From positions 1-37,010 of the forward strand of contig CATYIV010000021.1 of assembly GCA_958407465.1 (NCBI GenBank): 37,010 nucleotides of DNA, given 5' to 3'. The stretch is from an uncultured Collinsella sp. GTDB taxonomy: Bacteria; Actinomycetota; Coriobacteriia; Coriobacteriales; Coriobacteriaceae. Positions 1-8,347 of this stretch are shown piece by piece. The position numbers were made by a program, and so were the translations under genes. The number at the start of each line of letters is the position of its first letter. The stretch's first letter is position 1. The notes under the pieces were generated by a model that was not told the DNA's origin, made no database searches, and saw only the letters and a list, made by a program, of their open reading frames with translations.

Positions 1-231
1 GATTCGGTCGCACGAAGAGCATTTCCCAGTTGACAAAACTATAGGAACACCCCCCCCCTGAACAGAATCGCCGTTATCGGTTGACGGTGCGGCGATTGCC
101 GCCAGCGGCGACATGAGCGGCTGAGCGATGAGGCCCGCCGTCAAAACGGTTGCGACGGCGCGGTTGGCAACGCCCTTGACGTTGACGGCCTTGGCCCTAG
201 GCTCAAAGTGTTGTGGACTGTAGTTTGCCAT
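1..231 (-). CDS. Exported protein, N-terminal part, cut by window edge
   Basis: Seen: an ATG at 231 preceded by an AGGGAG ribosome site (238-243) opens a frame that stays open to base 1, giving 77 codons. The product starts MANYSPQHFEPRAK, continues with a basic stretch, then a hydrophobic segment (about residues 27-47) ending in IAAPS, which fits a Sec signal peptide with cleavage near residue 48. The protein is therefore probably exported or surface-attached; its function is not visible. Residues 59-61 (GGG) are coded by a run of nine G, so slippage would change everything downstream. As written, the frame continues VPIVLSTGKCSSCDRI. With one more G it would continue CSYSFVNWEMLFVRPN, which looks more protein-like, so this copy may be in an OFF or alternative phase. 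The gene is divergent from the DUF389 gene. Confidence 0.7.
   Translation of the reverse strand, partial: MANYSPQHFEPRAKAVNVKGVANRAVATVLTAGLIAQPLMSPLAAIAAPSTDNGDSVQGGGVPIVLSTGKCSSCDRI
50..58 (-). repeat. G9 homopolymer in coding sequence (possible slippage tract)
   Basis: Nine C on the plus strand are nine G in the coding strand of the exported-protein gene, directly after the predicted signal-peptide cleavage site. With eight G the frame stops at TAG four codons later. With nine or ten G the frame is open to the window edge but codes different residues. Poly-G tracts of this length in surface-protein genes are known contingency loci in other bacteria; that it varies here is inference. Confidence 0.6.
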
Positions 232-538
232 GGCTTTCTCCCTTTGACACGGATGTATCCATACGCTTCAAAATGTAAGAGCTGATTTTTGAATTCTGTT
301 GCGCAACATTGGTCACCGGCGGATTTTTTGAAATTCACGCTCTCGTGCTTCACAATTTCGTCACATATGTAGGAGCTGGTGCATCATATTTTCGCGGGAT
401 GGAATTGAGCCTGTGATTTGCATTTGCTCCCGCGTCATCCGTCCTATCGGATCCCGCGTCCAACAGGCACCCCGCCCGCCACGGTGTAGAGTTAGAACAA
501 CGGGTGCGTTGCGCGGACCGCCCTGGAACGAGGTGGAC

Positions 539-1678
539 ATGGAACTCGACAAACAACAGATCAAGCGACTACGCGAACGCCATCACCGGCGCCACGGCAT
601 CCGCCCTGCCCATAGCGAGGCAGCTGAGCAGGCAGGTCGCTTTCTAAAGAGGGCGTTCAACATTCGCGAGGGTCGCGCGCCCTACCACGTGATCCGCAAG
701 CGTTTTGTAAACGGGGCGCGTCTGACTGGCTCCCACCTATGCATCCTCATCATCGCCATGCTCATCGCGAGCATCGGCCTCGATATCGACTCGGATATCG
801 CCATTGTAGGCGCCATGCTCATCTGCCCGCTCATGGGCTCGGTCCTTGCCATGGCATACGGCATCGCCACGCTCGACCGCGAGATTACCGTCGAGGCCAT
901 CGCGAGCTTGGCTCTACAGATGGCCTTTTGCCTGGTCACGTCCACGTTGTACTTTAAGCTCTCACCCCTTGGCACCACCACGGCCGCCATCATCGACAAT
1001 TCGACACCGACCGTGTGGGACCTTGCCGTCGCGCTCGCGGGCGGCTTTGCGGGTGGCCTGGGCAACTCGCGCGACCAGGAACCCGCCACGCTTATCGCCG
1101 GCGTGGCCGTTGCGACCGCGCTCATGCCGCCCCTGTGCGCGGCGGGCTATGGCATCGCCATCGCAAGCGGGCCACTGTTTCTCTCGGCGCTCTACGAGTT
1201 TGGCATCAACGTCGTCTTTATCGCGCTGGCTGCCGAAGCTGTGCTGCTTCTTTTGCGCGTACCGCTCAAGCGCGACCTCAACGGCGACGGTATTGTGACT
1301 GCAGAAGAAAACGCCGAGGTCGACGAGCTATCGCGCAAGGTGCGCCGCCGCATCATCGTGGGCACGGTAGTCTTTGCTATCCCCTGCATCGTTATGACGG
1401 CGGGGTCTATTGGCTCGGAGCAGGCCGGCGTGCAGGACGGCTACGGCGTCACCGAAACCACGCGCGAGCTTGCGGCGGTGCTGCCAGGCTTTAAGGATTA
1501 CACCGTCGCCGTCGAGACCTCGGCCACCGAAGGCGACGAGGAGGGTATCGTCGAGCGCGAGATTGTCGCCCATGTGACGACAAGCGAGGCGCTTGGGGCG
1601 CACGACCGTCACGTCGCCCGCAAGCTCATCGACCTCAATGTGCCCGAACTCGATCGCGTGGAGTTTGACGTGAAGTGA
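539..1678 (+). CDS. DUF389 family membrane protein with EF-hand-like loop
   Basis: A 379-residue integral membrane protein of the DUF389 family, whose molecular function is unknown. The family signature is visible: AMLIASIGLDIDSDIAIVGA (residues 73-92) followed by MLICPLMGS, then GLGNSRDQEPATLIAGVAVA and ALMPPL in a second membrane block (about 160-240). A basic N-terminus (residues 1-60) precedes the first helices. After the fourth or fifth helix the loop DLNGDGIVTAEE (246-257) matches the EF-hand calcium loop at positions 1, 3, 5, 6, 8 and 12. A last helix (272-290) and a soluble C-terminal domain follow. The ATG at 539 was chosen because GAGGTGG lies just upstream and homology starts here; an earlier in-frame ATG at 413 would add 42 Arg/Pro-rich residues without a ribosome site. 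Transcribed alone. Confidence 0.85.
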   Translation: MELDKQQIKRLRERHHRRHGIRPAHSEAAEQAGRFLKRAFNIREGRAPYHVIRKRFVNGARLTGSHLCILIIAMLIASIGLDIDSDIAIVGAMLICPLMGSVLAMAYGIATLDREITVEAIASLALQMAFCLVTSTLYFKLSPLGTTTAAIIDNSTPTVWDLAVALAGGFAGGLGNSRDQEPATLIAGVAVATALMPPLCAAGYGIAIASGPLFLSALYEFGINVVFIALAAEAVLLLLRVPLKRDLNGDGIVTAEENAEVDELSRKVRRRIIVGTVVFAIPCIVMTAGSIGSEQAGVQDGYGVTETTRELAAVLPGFKDYTVAVETSATEGDEEGIVEREIVAHVTTSEALGAHDRHVARKLIDLNVPELDRVEFDVK

Positions 1679-1752
1679 TGCCGGCGCGGGATGAACGCTC
1701 GCACGGATGCAAGCTACGACGAGGCGCAGACGCGATACGGACACGAGCAAAT

Positions 1753-1795
1753 AGCGGGGTGCAGTTCACACCCGCGCCCCGCTCGCTGTTTTATT
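1753..1795. terminator. Bidirectional hairpin terminator
   Basis: AGCGGGG (1753-1759) pairs with CCCCGCT (1777-1783), with an alternative inner GGGTG/CACCC pairing. TGTTTTATT follows on the plus strand and ATTT on the minus strand. It lies between the convergent DUF389 and hypothetical genes and could end both transcripts. Confidence 0.5.
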
Positions 1796-1803
1796 GCCGT
1801 GAA

Positions 1804-2253
1804 TCAACTGTCCAGATCGACATCGCCCGACTCCACCGTAAACGCAGGTTTGGTGCTCACCAGATAAAATCGGGTCACTTTGCTATTTCTAAATAGATAG
1901 AGCTGGCCCTGCTCGCGTCGGCGTGACACATACGCCACGTGGACCGTACCGAATTCTTCGCCGTTTTCCTTCTTTAATATCAGGATGTTGGGGTCATCCG
2001 TACGCTTAAACTGCCCGTCTACGCAGCTGCCGTCTTTGTCGACCAGTTGCCACCGATGGTTATCCTCTTCAAGAAAGGCCAGGGTTTCCAGACTCGTCTT
2101 GTCGTCCCGATAGTAACCGTCAATGGCAAACCCTTCGGAAGCGCATTCCTGCATATAGGACGTTTCTCGACTTATAGCAAACAGCCCTGTAGCGCCCAGG
2201 AGCACAGCCAGGCAGACCACTGCAAGGGTTATCGAAATAGCACGGCGACCCAT
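1804..2253 (-). CDS. Hypothetical membrane-anchored protein
   Basis: 149 residues, not recognised as a known family. Seen: an N-terminal helix (about residues 5-27, ISITLAVVCLAVLLGATGLF) acting as a signal anchor or uncleaved signal, then a mixed, mostly polar domain of about 120 residues with alternating hydrophobic positions (WQLVDKDGSCVDGQF, FGTVHVAYVSRR, GQLYLFRNSKVTRFYLV), as expected for a small beta-rich extracytoplasmic domain. One cysteine pair (about residues 37 and 77) could form a disulfide. The coding sequence is less GC-rich than its neighbours, which may point to recent acquisition. The ribosome site before the ATG is weak (GGTTGGG). Convergent with the DUF389 gene and sharing its terminator. 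Confidence 0.65.
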   Translation of the reverse strand: MGRRAISITLAVVCLAVLLGATGLFAISRETSYMQECASEGFAIDGYYRDDKTSLETLAFLEEDNHRWQLVDKDGSCVDGQFKRTDDPNILILKKENGEEFGTVHVAYVSRRREQGQLYLFRNSKVTRFYLVSTKPAFTVESGDVDLDS

Positions 2254-2321
2254 GTTAGCCCAACCGATAGTTGTTTAACGGAGCGTGAAACATACCTGGA
2301 ACCTCCGATATCAGGGGGAAC

Positions 2322-2341
2322 GTCGCCAGCAGGCTGGCGAC
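2322..2341. other. Perfect short inverted repeat
   Basis: GTCGCCAGC and GCTGGCGAC (9 bp each) separated by AG. It sits between the hypothetical gene at 1804-2253 and the remnant at 2444-2664. No T-run follows on either strand, so a terminator is unlikely; an operator or repeat remnant is possible. Confidence 0.4.
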
Positions 2342-2443
2342 AACTATATGTTTCTGACATCAAACCATATGGCTGCCACTCGCGGAGGGGGCATCGGCGA
2401 ACGGCGTGTTTTCATACTCCATTGGTCAAACCTAAGCGCAGCG

Positions 2444-2664
2444 CTACAGCTCGTACTTGTACACGCGGTAGATGTACTTCTCGGCTTCCATCTCGTAGGT
2501 GGCGATGGGCAGTCCATAGCGATCGTCTCGTCGTTTGGCAGATAGGTCACACCGTGCTGGCCTGCGTTGAGCGAAAAATCGCCTTGGGCCTGCAGTAACT
2601 TGTCCTCAAAGCCCAAACCGGCCCAGAAATCGGGCGAGCCCACGGAAGGCTGTAGCAAGGTCAT
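2444..2664 (-). pseudogene. Frameshifted gene remnant
   Basis: A protein-like reading starts near 2664 (MTLLQPSVGSPDFWAGLG) and runs to about 2533 (GVTYLPNDE). A sensible reading then continues in a different frame: DRYGLPIATYEMEAEKYIY and RVYKYEL, ending at TAG (2446-2444). The two halves overlap without a start or ribosome site for the second, so this looks like one gene broken by a frameshift. No ribosome site precedes the ATG at 2664 and an upstream part is probably missing, because the activase terminator abuts it. The family was not recognised. Confidence 0.5.
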
Positions 2665-2683
2665 TTGCGCAACATATGTCCAG

Positions 2684-2719
2684 CAAAAACGGGTGGTAGC
2701 CGGTACGGCCACCACCCGT
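2684..2719 (-). terminator. Rho-independent terminator of the activase gene
   Basis: On the minus strand ACGGGTGGT (2719-2711) pairs with ACCACCCGT (2697-2689); the loop contains a further GCCG/CGGC pairing. A TTTTT run follows directly (2689-2685). It lies 31 bases past the stop codon of the activase gene. Confidence 0.85.
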
Positions 2720-2749
2720 TTGTCTCATATCTAGCCCATAGCAGGCAAG

Positions 2750-5700
2750 CTACTTCTTAATGCCGCGTCCCAGACGCTTGGCGACCGATGCAACGGCCTC
2801 CTCGCTGGCCGGCCCGCAGCTCACGCAGCCATCATGGGCACGCATCTGGCCGGTGACCTCGTCCATTGCGAGCGGCGCCACCTTCTCGAGCTTAAAGCCC
2901 TTGCCGGCGCGCATGTTCTCCTTCGCCACGCTAATCATAAGCTTAATCCGGTTGAGCTGGTTGACCTCGGACGCGCCAGGGTCGTAGTCCACCGCGACAA
3001 TGTTGCTCTCGGGATGCTGGCGGCGCAGCTCCTTGATCACGGCCTTGCCCACCACGTGGTTAGGCAGGCACGCGAAGGGCTGCGTGCAGATGATGTTGGG
3101 CGCACCATGGTCGATCAGGTCGAGCATCTCGGCCGTGAGCAGCCAGCCCTCGCCCATGTTGTTGCACACCGAAAGCACCGTGCGGGCCTTGTCGGCCATG
3201 GTGCCGATGCGCTCGGGCGCCTCAAAGCGGCGGGACTTTTCGAGCATCTCCTCCACCGGCGTACGCATCCAGTCCACCAGCTTAATGAGTGCCTGCATGC
3301 TAGCGCGCGCCGTGGCAGAGCTTCCCAGCTCGTCTTTTTGCAGCTCGGCATTGCTCATGGAGTACAGGAAGAAATCGAGCAGGCCCGGCACCACAGCCTC
3401 GCAGCCCTCGCGCTCGATGACATCGACCACGTGGTTGTTGGCTGTGGGGTGGAACTTGACCAAGATCTCGCCGACCACGCCCACGCGCGGCTTGGCGCCC
3501 TCGCCCACAAGCGGCATGGTGTCGAACGCGCGGATGGCTTCGCGGCACAGCTTGGTGTAGTTATGCCTGTTGAACTTGGGCGCCAGCTTGCGAGCGCGCG
3601 CCATGTACTCCTCGTAGAGTGCGTTGGCAGCGCCGGGAGTGGCCTCGTACGGACGGCAACGATAGAGCATCTGCATCATCACGTCGCCAAAGAGCACCGC
3701 GTAGACCGCCTGCTTGAGCAGCGCCGGCGTAATCTTAAAGCCGGGGTTGTCCTCGCCGAGCGCCACAGCAGAAAGCGAGATCACCGGGATCTCGGGGTGG
3801 CCACTCTCGCGCAGGGCCTTGCGGATAAGTGCGATGTAGTTGGTGGCACGGCAGCCGCCGCCGGTCTGGCTGATAACCACGGCCGTCTTGGACAGGTCGT
3901 ACCGACCGCTCTCGATGGCCTCCATGATCTGGCCCGTTACCAGGATCGACGGATAGCAAATGTCATTGTTCACATAGCGCAGGCCGGCCTCGACGGCGTC
4001 GTGGTCGGTCGAGGGCAGCAGCTCCAAGTTGTAGCCGGCACCACGGAATACCTCTTTGACCAGGTCAAAGTGGATCGGCGCCATCTGCGGGCACAGGATG
4101 GTGTAGCCCTCCTCGCGCATCTGCTCGGTAAAGGGGACCTTGGGCCACGCGGTCGAAGCACTCTCGCGCTGCGCCTCGAACGTGTACTTGCGGCTCGCGA
4201 ATGCGGGGGCATCCGTGGAGGGCGCCACCGGCGCGGCATCGCCCTGCTCGTAGGCCTCGCCCGCGGCCGTGGCCTCGGCCAGGCGCTCGGCCTCCTGGTC
4301 CTTAAGCGCGGCCATGAGCGAGCGGATGCGAATGCGCGCGGCACCCAGGTTGGACACCTCGTCGATCTTGAGCACGGTGTAGATCTTGCCGCTGGCCTCT
4401 AGGATTTCCTGTACCTGATCGGTGGTCAGGGCATCCAGGCCGCAGCCGAAGGAGTTGAGCTGGATCAGGTCCAGATCGTTGCGCATCGTCACAAAACGGG
4501 CGACGGCGTACAGGCGGCTGTGGTACATCCACTGGTCGACGACGCGGATGGGGCGCTCGGGCTTCACGAGATGCGCGAGCGAATCCTCGGTAAAGACCGC
4601 AAAGCCAAAGCTCGAAATAAGCTCGGGCAGGGCGTGGTTGATCTCGGGGTCGTTATGGTAAGGACGGCCGGCGAGTACGATGCCATGGCCGCCGTGGTCC
4701 TCGACCCACTTAAGAGCCTCCTCGCCCATAGTCTGGATGTCCTCGTGGAAACGCGCATCGGCCTCAAAGGCAGCGTTGACGGCGGCATCGACCTCGGAGC
4801 GCGTGATTTTAGGACCGCGCACGCGACCGCGACCGGCCTCAGCATCGGCCACACGGTCGACGGCGAGCACCTGGTACAGGCGGCGCTTGAGCTCGGTCTT
4901 GTCGTGATACGGCACAAACGGATACAGGAACTCGATGTTCTGCTCGCGGATCTCGTCAATATTGAGCGCCAGCGCCGTGGGGTAGCTCATGACGATGGGG
5001 CAGTTATAGCAGTTGCCAGCCGTCGGATCCTCCTTGCGCTCCCAACGCACGCACGGCATCCAGATGAAGTCGACATCGCGGTCGATAAGGTTCATCACAT
5101 GGCCGTGGCTCATCTTTGCCGGGTAGCACACGCTCTCGGACGGCATGGACTCGATGCCCGCCTGGTAGGTCTTTTTGCTCGACTGGTCGGACAGCTGCAC
5201 GCTAAAGCCCAGGCGCGTAAAGAATGCATGCCAGAAGGGGTAGTTCTCGTACATGTTGAGCGCGCGCGGGATGCCGACGGTGCCGCGCGGGGCCTCGTCG
5301 GGGCTCAGCACCTCGCGGTTAAACAGCAACTCGTTTTTCTTTTTGAAGAGGTTGGGGGCCTCGGTCTTTTGCTTTTTGTGGCCGGCGCCCTTCTCGCAGC
5401 GGTTGCCGGTAATGAAGCGCCTGCCGCCGCCAAAGTCGTTGACGGTAAGCTGGCAGTTGTTAGAGCAACGGCCGCAGCGGACATGCTTTTGCGTCACGGT
5501 GAGGTGTGCGATGTCCTCGGCCGAGAGGATGGTCGAGGTGCCGTCGGCGCCGGCGCGATCGCGGGCGAGCAAGGCCGCACCGTAGGCGCCCATGCAGCCG
5601 GCGATGTCGGGACGCACGGCATGAACGCCGGTGAGCTGCTCAAACGCGCGCAGCGTCGCATCGGACATAAAGGTGCCGCCCTGGACGATCACCTGGCTGC

Positions 5701-7534
5701 CGATCTCCTTGGGGTCGCGCAGCTTAATGACCTTGAACAGGGCGTTCTTGATGACGGAATAGGACAGGCCGGCCGCAATGTCGCCCACCGTGGCGCCTTC
5801 CTTTTGCGCCTGCTTGACGCGCGAGTTCATAAAGACCGTGCAGCGGCTGCCCAGGTCGACCGGGGCCTTGGCATGGATGGCAGCGTTTGCGAACGCGCGC
5901 ACGTCCATATTCATAGAGACGGCGAAGCTCTCGATAAAGCTACCGCAACCCGACGAGCAGGCCTCGTTGAGCATGATGTGCTCGATCACGCCGTCCTTGA
6001 CGCGCAGGCACTTCATGTCCTGGCCGCCAATGTCCAGAATGAACTCGACGCCGGGCAGGAACGCCTTGGCGCCGCGCAGATGCGCGACGGTCTCGATCTC
6101 GCCGGAGTCGGCCTTGAGGGCCTCGATGAGCAGCGCCTCGCCGTAGCCCGTGGTAGTCACGTGGCCGATGGTGCAACCGGCGGGAATGTGGTTGTAGAAA
6201 TCGGCCATGATGACCTTGGCCGTGCCCAGGATGTCGCCGTTGTTGTTGCCGTACCAGGTGTGCAGCAGCTGACCGTCCTCGCCCACGAGCGCGGCCTTCA
6301 TGGTGGTGGAACCGGCGTCGATACCGATGAACACGCGGCCGGTGTAGCCTTCGAGCTTGCCCTTGGGGACGACTTCCTGGTCGTGGCGGGTTTTGAACTC
6401 GGCGAAGTCCTCGTCGGTGGCAAAGAGCGGATCCAGGCGCTCGACCTCGGCACCCTGTGTGTCGCCTAAGCTGTCGATGGCCTCGATGAGCTGCGGGAAC
6501 GTGCTGAGCTTGTTGGACTCGTGCGCCATGGCGGCGCCGCTCGCCACAAACAGGTGGGCGTTTTGGGGCACGATACGGTGTTCCTCGTCCAGGTTGAGCG
6601 TGAGGTAGAAGCGGTGGCGCAGCTCGGAGAGATACTGCAGCGGACCGCCCAGGAAGGCGACGTTGCCGCGGATGGGACGGCCGCACGCCAGGCCCGAGAT
6701 GGTCTGGGTCACGACAGCCTGGAAGATGGAAGCGGCGACGTCCTCGGGACGGGCGCCTTCGTTGAGCAGCGGCTGCACGTCGGTCTTGGCAAAAACGCCG
6801 CAGCGGCTGGCGATGGGATAGATGGTGGTGGCGTTGGCCGCGAGTTCGTTAAGGCCGCTGGCGTCGGTGTGCAGCAGAGTGGCCATCTGGTCGATGAAGG
6901 CGCCCGTGCCGCCGGCGCAGGTGCCGTTCATGCGCTGCTCGATGCCGTTGTCGAAGTAGATGATCTTGGCGTCCTCGCCGCCCAGCTCGATGGCAACATC
7001 GGTGGCCGGGATGAGGGTCTCGACGGCACGCTTGCTGGCGATGACCTCCTGGACAAACTCCAGGTCGAGCCACTGGGACAGCAGCAGGCCGCCCGAGCCG
7101 GTAATGGCGCAGGTCATTTGGGCCGTCGGCAGCACGGTCGCGGCACCCTCGAACAGGTCGCGGGCGCAAGCGCGGACGTCGGTGTGGTGACGCTGGTACT
7201 TGGCGTAGACAATCTGGTTGTCGTCGTTGAGCACAGCGAGCTTAACGGTGGTGGAGCCCACGTCGATGCCCAGGTGCAGGTTGCCGCGGGCGGCCTCGGG
7301 GTTGAAGATCGCGCCTTCGGGGGCCTGGGCGGTGGCGGCTAGGGGCTCAGCGGCGGTGGCGGGCTCGCTAGCGACGGACGTCTCCCCTGCCGTTTTCTTG
7401 GCATCGGCAACTGCCTCAGCAACTTTCTCGGCAGCCGCGGTCGCGGCCTTCTGCGCGGCGTCCACCACGGCGGGCGCGGCCTCGCGTGCGGCAGCGACCA
7501 CACGGTCTTTAATGCCCTCGACGAGTTTGCTCAT
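2750..7534 (-). CDS. Giant 2-hydroxyacyl-CoA dehydratase activase-like protein
   Basis: 1594 residues. It belongs to the large proteins that join two BcrAD/BadFG (HgdC-type) ASKHA ATPase domains to DUF2229 and HgdB-like regions. Such activases use ATP to send one electron to 2-hydroxyacyl-CoA dehydratases; the client of this giant form is not established. Seen: an Ala/Lys-rich helical extension (1-75) absent from short activases; first ATPase with GIDVGSTTVKLAVL (89-102) and possible [4Fe-4S] ligands Cys206 (NGTCAGGTG) and Cys245 (ASRCGVF); second ATPase with GIDAGSTTMKAALV (404-417), Cys526 (NEACSSGCG) and Cys565 (GSRCTVF); a cysteine cluster RCGRCSNNC (686-694) plus Cys713; DUF2229 from about 751 (GTVGIPRALNMYENYPFWHA); an HgdB-like section (CPQMAPIHFD, DICYPSILVTGQ, SQTGGGCRATNY); and a C-terminal CVSCG. 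The TetR stop is 11 bases upstream of the ATG, so the two genes are co-transcribed. No dehydratase subunits are in the window. Confidence 0.85.
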   Translation of the reverse strand: MSKLVEGIKDRVVAAAREAAPAVVDAAQKAATAAAEKVAEAVADAKKTAGETSVASEPATAAEPLAATAQAPEGAIFNPEAARGNLHLGIDVGSTTVKLAVLNDDNQIVYAKYQRHHTDVRACARDLFEGAATVLPTAQMTCAITGSGGLLLSQWLDLEFVQEVIASKRAVETLIPATDVAIELGGEDAKIIYFDNGIEQRMNGTCAGGTGAFIDQMATLLHTDASGLNELAANATTIYPIASRCGVFAKTDVQPLLNEGARPEDVAASIFQAVVTQTISGLACGRPIRGNVAFLGGPLQYLSELRHRFYLTLNLDEEHRIVPQNAHLFVASGAAMAHESNKLSTFPQLIEAIDSLGDTQGAEVERLDPLFATDEDFAEFKTRHDQEVVPKGKLEGYTGRVFIGIDAGSTTMKAALVGEDGQLLHTWYGNNNGDILGTAKVIMADFYNHIPAGCTIGHVTTTGYGEALLIEALKADSGEIETVAHLRGAKAFLPGVEFILDIGGQDMKCLRVKDGVIEHIMLNEACSSGCGSFIESFAVSMNMDVRAFANAAIHAKAPVDLGSRCTVFMNSRVKQAQKEGATVGDIAAGLSYSVIKNALFKVIKLRDPKEIGSQVIVQGGTFMSDATLRAFEQLTGVHAVRPDIAGCMGAYGAALLARDRAGADGTSTILSAEDIAHLTVTQKHVRCGRCSNNCQLTVNDFGGGRRFITGNRCEKGAGHKKQKTEAPNLFKKKNELLFNREVLSPDEAPRGTVGIPRALNMYENYPFWHAFFTRLGFSVQLSDQSSKKTYQAGIESMPSESVCYPAKMSHGHVMNLIDRDVDFIWMPCVRWERKEDPTAGNCYNCPIVMSYPTALALNIDEIREQNIEFLYPFVPYHDKTELKRRLYQVLAVDRVADAEAGRGRVRGPKITRSEVDAAVNAAFEADARFHEDIQTMGEEALKWVEDHGGHGIVLAGRPYHNDPEINHALPELISSFGFAVFTEDSLAHLVKPERPIRVVDQWMYHSRLYAVARFVTMRNDLDLIQLNSFGCGLDALTTDQVQEILEASGKIYTVLKIDEVSNLGAARIRIRSLMAALKDQEAERLAEATAAGEAYEQGDAAPVAPSTDAPAFASRKYTFEAQRESASTAWPKVPFTEQMREEGYTILCPQMAPIHFDLVKEVFRGAGYNLELLPSTDHDAVEAGLRYVNNDICYPSILVTGQIMEAIESGRYDLSKTAVVISQTGGGCRATNYIALIRKALRESGHPEIPVISLSAVALGEDNPGFKITPALLKQAVYAVLFGDVMMQMLYRCRPYEATPGAANALYEEYMARARKLAPKFNRHNYTKLCREAIRAFDTMPLVGEGAKPRVGVVGEILVKFHPTANNHVVDVIEREGCEAVVPGLLDFFLYSMSNAELQKDELGSSATARASMQALIKLVDWMRTPVEEMLEKSRRFEAPERIGTMADKARTVLSVCNNMGEGWLLTAEMLDLIDHGAPNIICTQPFACLPNHVVGKAVIKELRRQHPESNIVAVDYDPGASEVNQLNRIKLMISVAKENMRAGKGFKLEKVAPLAMDEVTGQMRAHDGCVSCGPASEEAVASVAKRLGRGIKK

Positions 7535-7545
7535 TGTCTCTCCTC

Positions 7546-8256
7546 TTAGTTGTTGGACTCGACGGTTGCGGTGGTGTCGACCGCGTCCTCGAGCTGCAGA
7601 TTCAATAGCTTCATGCCGTATTCCGGCACGTTGATATCGATGGGTTGGCCATACAGGTCGCCGGGGCGCACAAAGGCGATAACCGTCATAATGCGCGCCA
7701 TGGTCTCGGGCGATTCGGTGAGCCCACGCTCAAACCAACGCTGAATCAGGCCGACCTCGGCACTCACGACGTAGGTGACGTAGTAGTCAAAGAAGGTGCC
7801 CAGCGCCAAGCCCAAAATGCCCGTCTGTGCACGCGGCACCACGGCCTCGCGTGCGGTATCGATGATCTTTTTAATAAAGGCGGGGTCGCCGCCCGGGCCC
7901 AGCAGGGCCCCGATAAGGTCGCGATTAGCCGCAAGATAGCGCAGCAGCTCAACCGAACCGGGTGCCGGCTCAAGATCATCGATGTTGTGATAGAGGTCGG
8001 GCAGCTGAGCTGCGGTGATGAGCTCAATGCGCTCACGGATCTCGGCCAGCAAGCCGTCCTCGATTTGATTGATAAAGTCGGGGATATCGCGGTAATGCGA
8101 ATAGAACGTGCGACGCGTAAGGCCAGCGCGCTCGGTGAGCGACGCGACATTAATGCGCGAAAGGTCGCCGCTTTCGGCAAGCTCGCTGGCAAGTGCCTGG
8201 CGAAGGGCACGCTGCGAGCGAAGGGACCGGCGATCGCATTTCTCGAGCTGGGACAA
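7546..8256 (-). CDS. TetR/AcrR-type transcriptional regulator
   Basis: 236 residues. The N-terminal helix-turn-helix is typical of TetR: INVASLTERAGLTRRTFYSHY (about 35-55) followed by RDIPDFINQIEDGL. The C-terminal ligand/dimer region (70-236) is all-helical with no recognisable ligand signature. It starts at TTG (8256) with AAGGAGG at 8261-8267, a strong but closely spaced ribosome site; no ATG or GTG fits better. First gene of a two-gene unit with the activase, 11 bases apart, so it probably controls activase expression and its own. A perfect palindrome in the promoter spacer (8308-8322) is the likely operator. Confidence 0.85.
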   Translation of the reverse strand: MSQLEKCDRRSLRSQRALRQALASELAESGDLSRINVASLTERAGLTRRTFYSHYRDIPDFINQIEDGLLAEIRERIELITAAQLPDLYHNIDDLEPAPGSVELLRYLAANRDLIGALLGPGGDPAFIKKIIDTAREAVVPRAQTGILGLALGTFFDYYVTYVVSAEVGLIQRWFERGLTESPETMARIMTVIAFVRPGDLYGQPIDINVPEYGMKLLNLQLEDAVDTTATVESNN

Positions 8257-8278
8257 GCGTCCTCCTTGTTACTCAGCC

Positions 8279-8328
8279 TGTGCGCTATTGCACAGTGCGA
8301 GTATTATTGCACACCGTGTGCATCAACA
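8279..8328 (-). promoter_or_regulatory. Promoter of the TetR-activase unit with embedded operator
   Basis: Read on the minus strand: -35-like TGTTGA (8328-8323), 16-base spacer, -10-like TAATAC (8306-8301). The spacer is almost filled by the perfect palindrome TGCACACCGTGTGCA (8308-8322; 7-bp arms around one base). A second, weaker inverted repeat TGTGC-N6-GCACA (8279-8294) lies between the -10 and the ribosome site and shares the TGCACA half-site. This placement suits autorepression by the TetR protein; binding is inferred. Confidence 0.6.
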
Positions 8329-8347
8329 CGTAAAGGCAATATTTTGG

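Noticed and set aside
413..538. Longer start for the DUF389 protein
   Set aside because: The added 42 residues are Arg/Pro-rich, lack a ribosome site, and the ATG at 539 has one.
2344..2715. Intact 123-codon gene on the minus strand
   Set aside because: The frame begins inside the activase terminator hairpin, has no ribosome site, and its second half is out of the protein-like frame.
2834..6469. Long open frames on the plus strand opposite the activase gene
   Set aside because: They mirror the codon pattern of the high-GC activase gene, lack ribosome sites and resemble no family.
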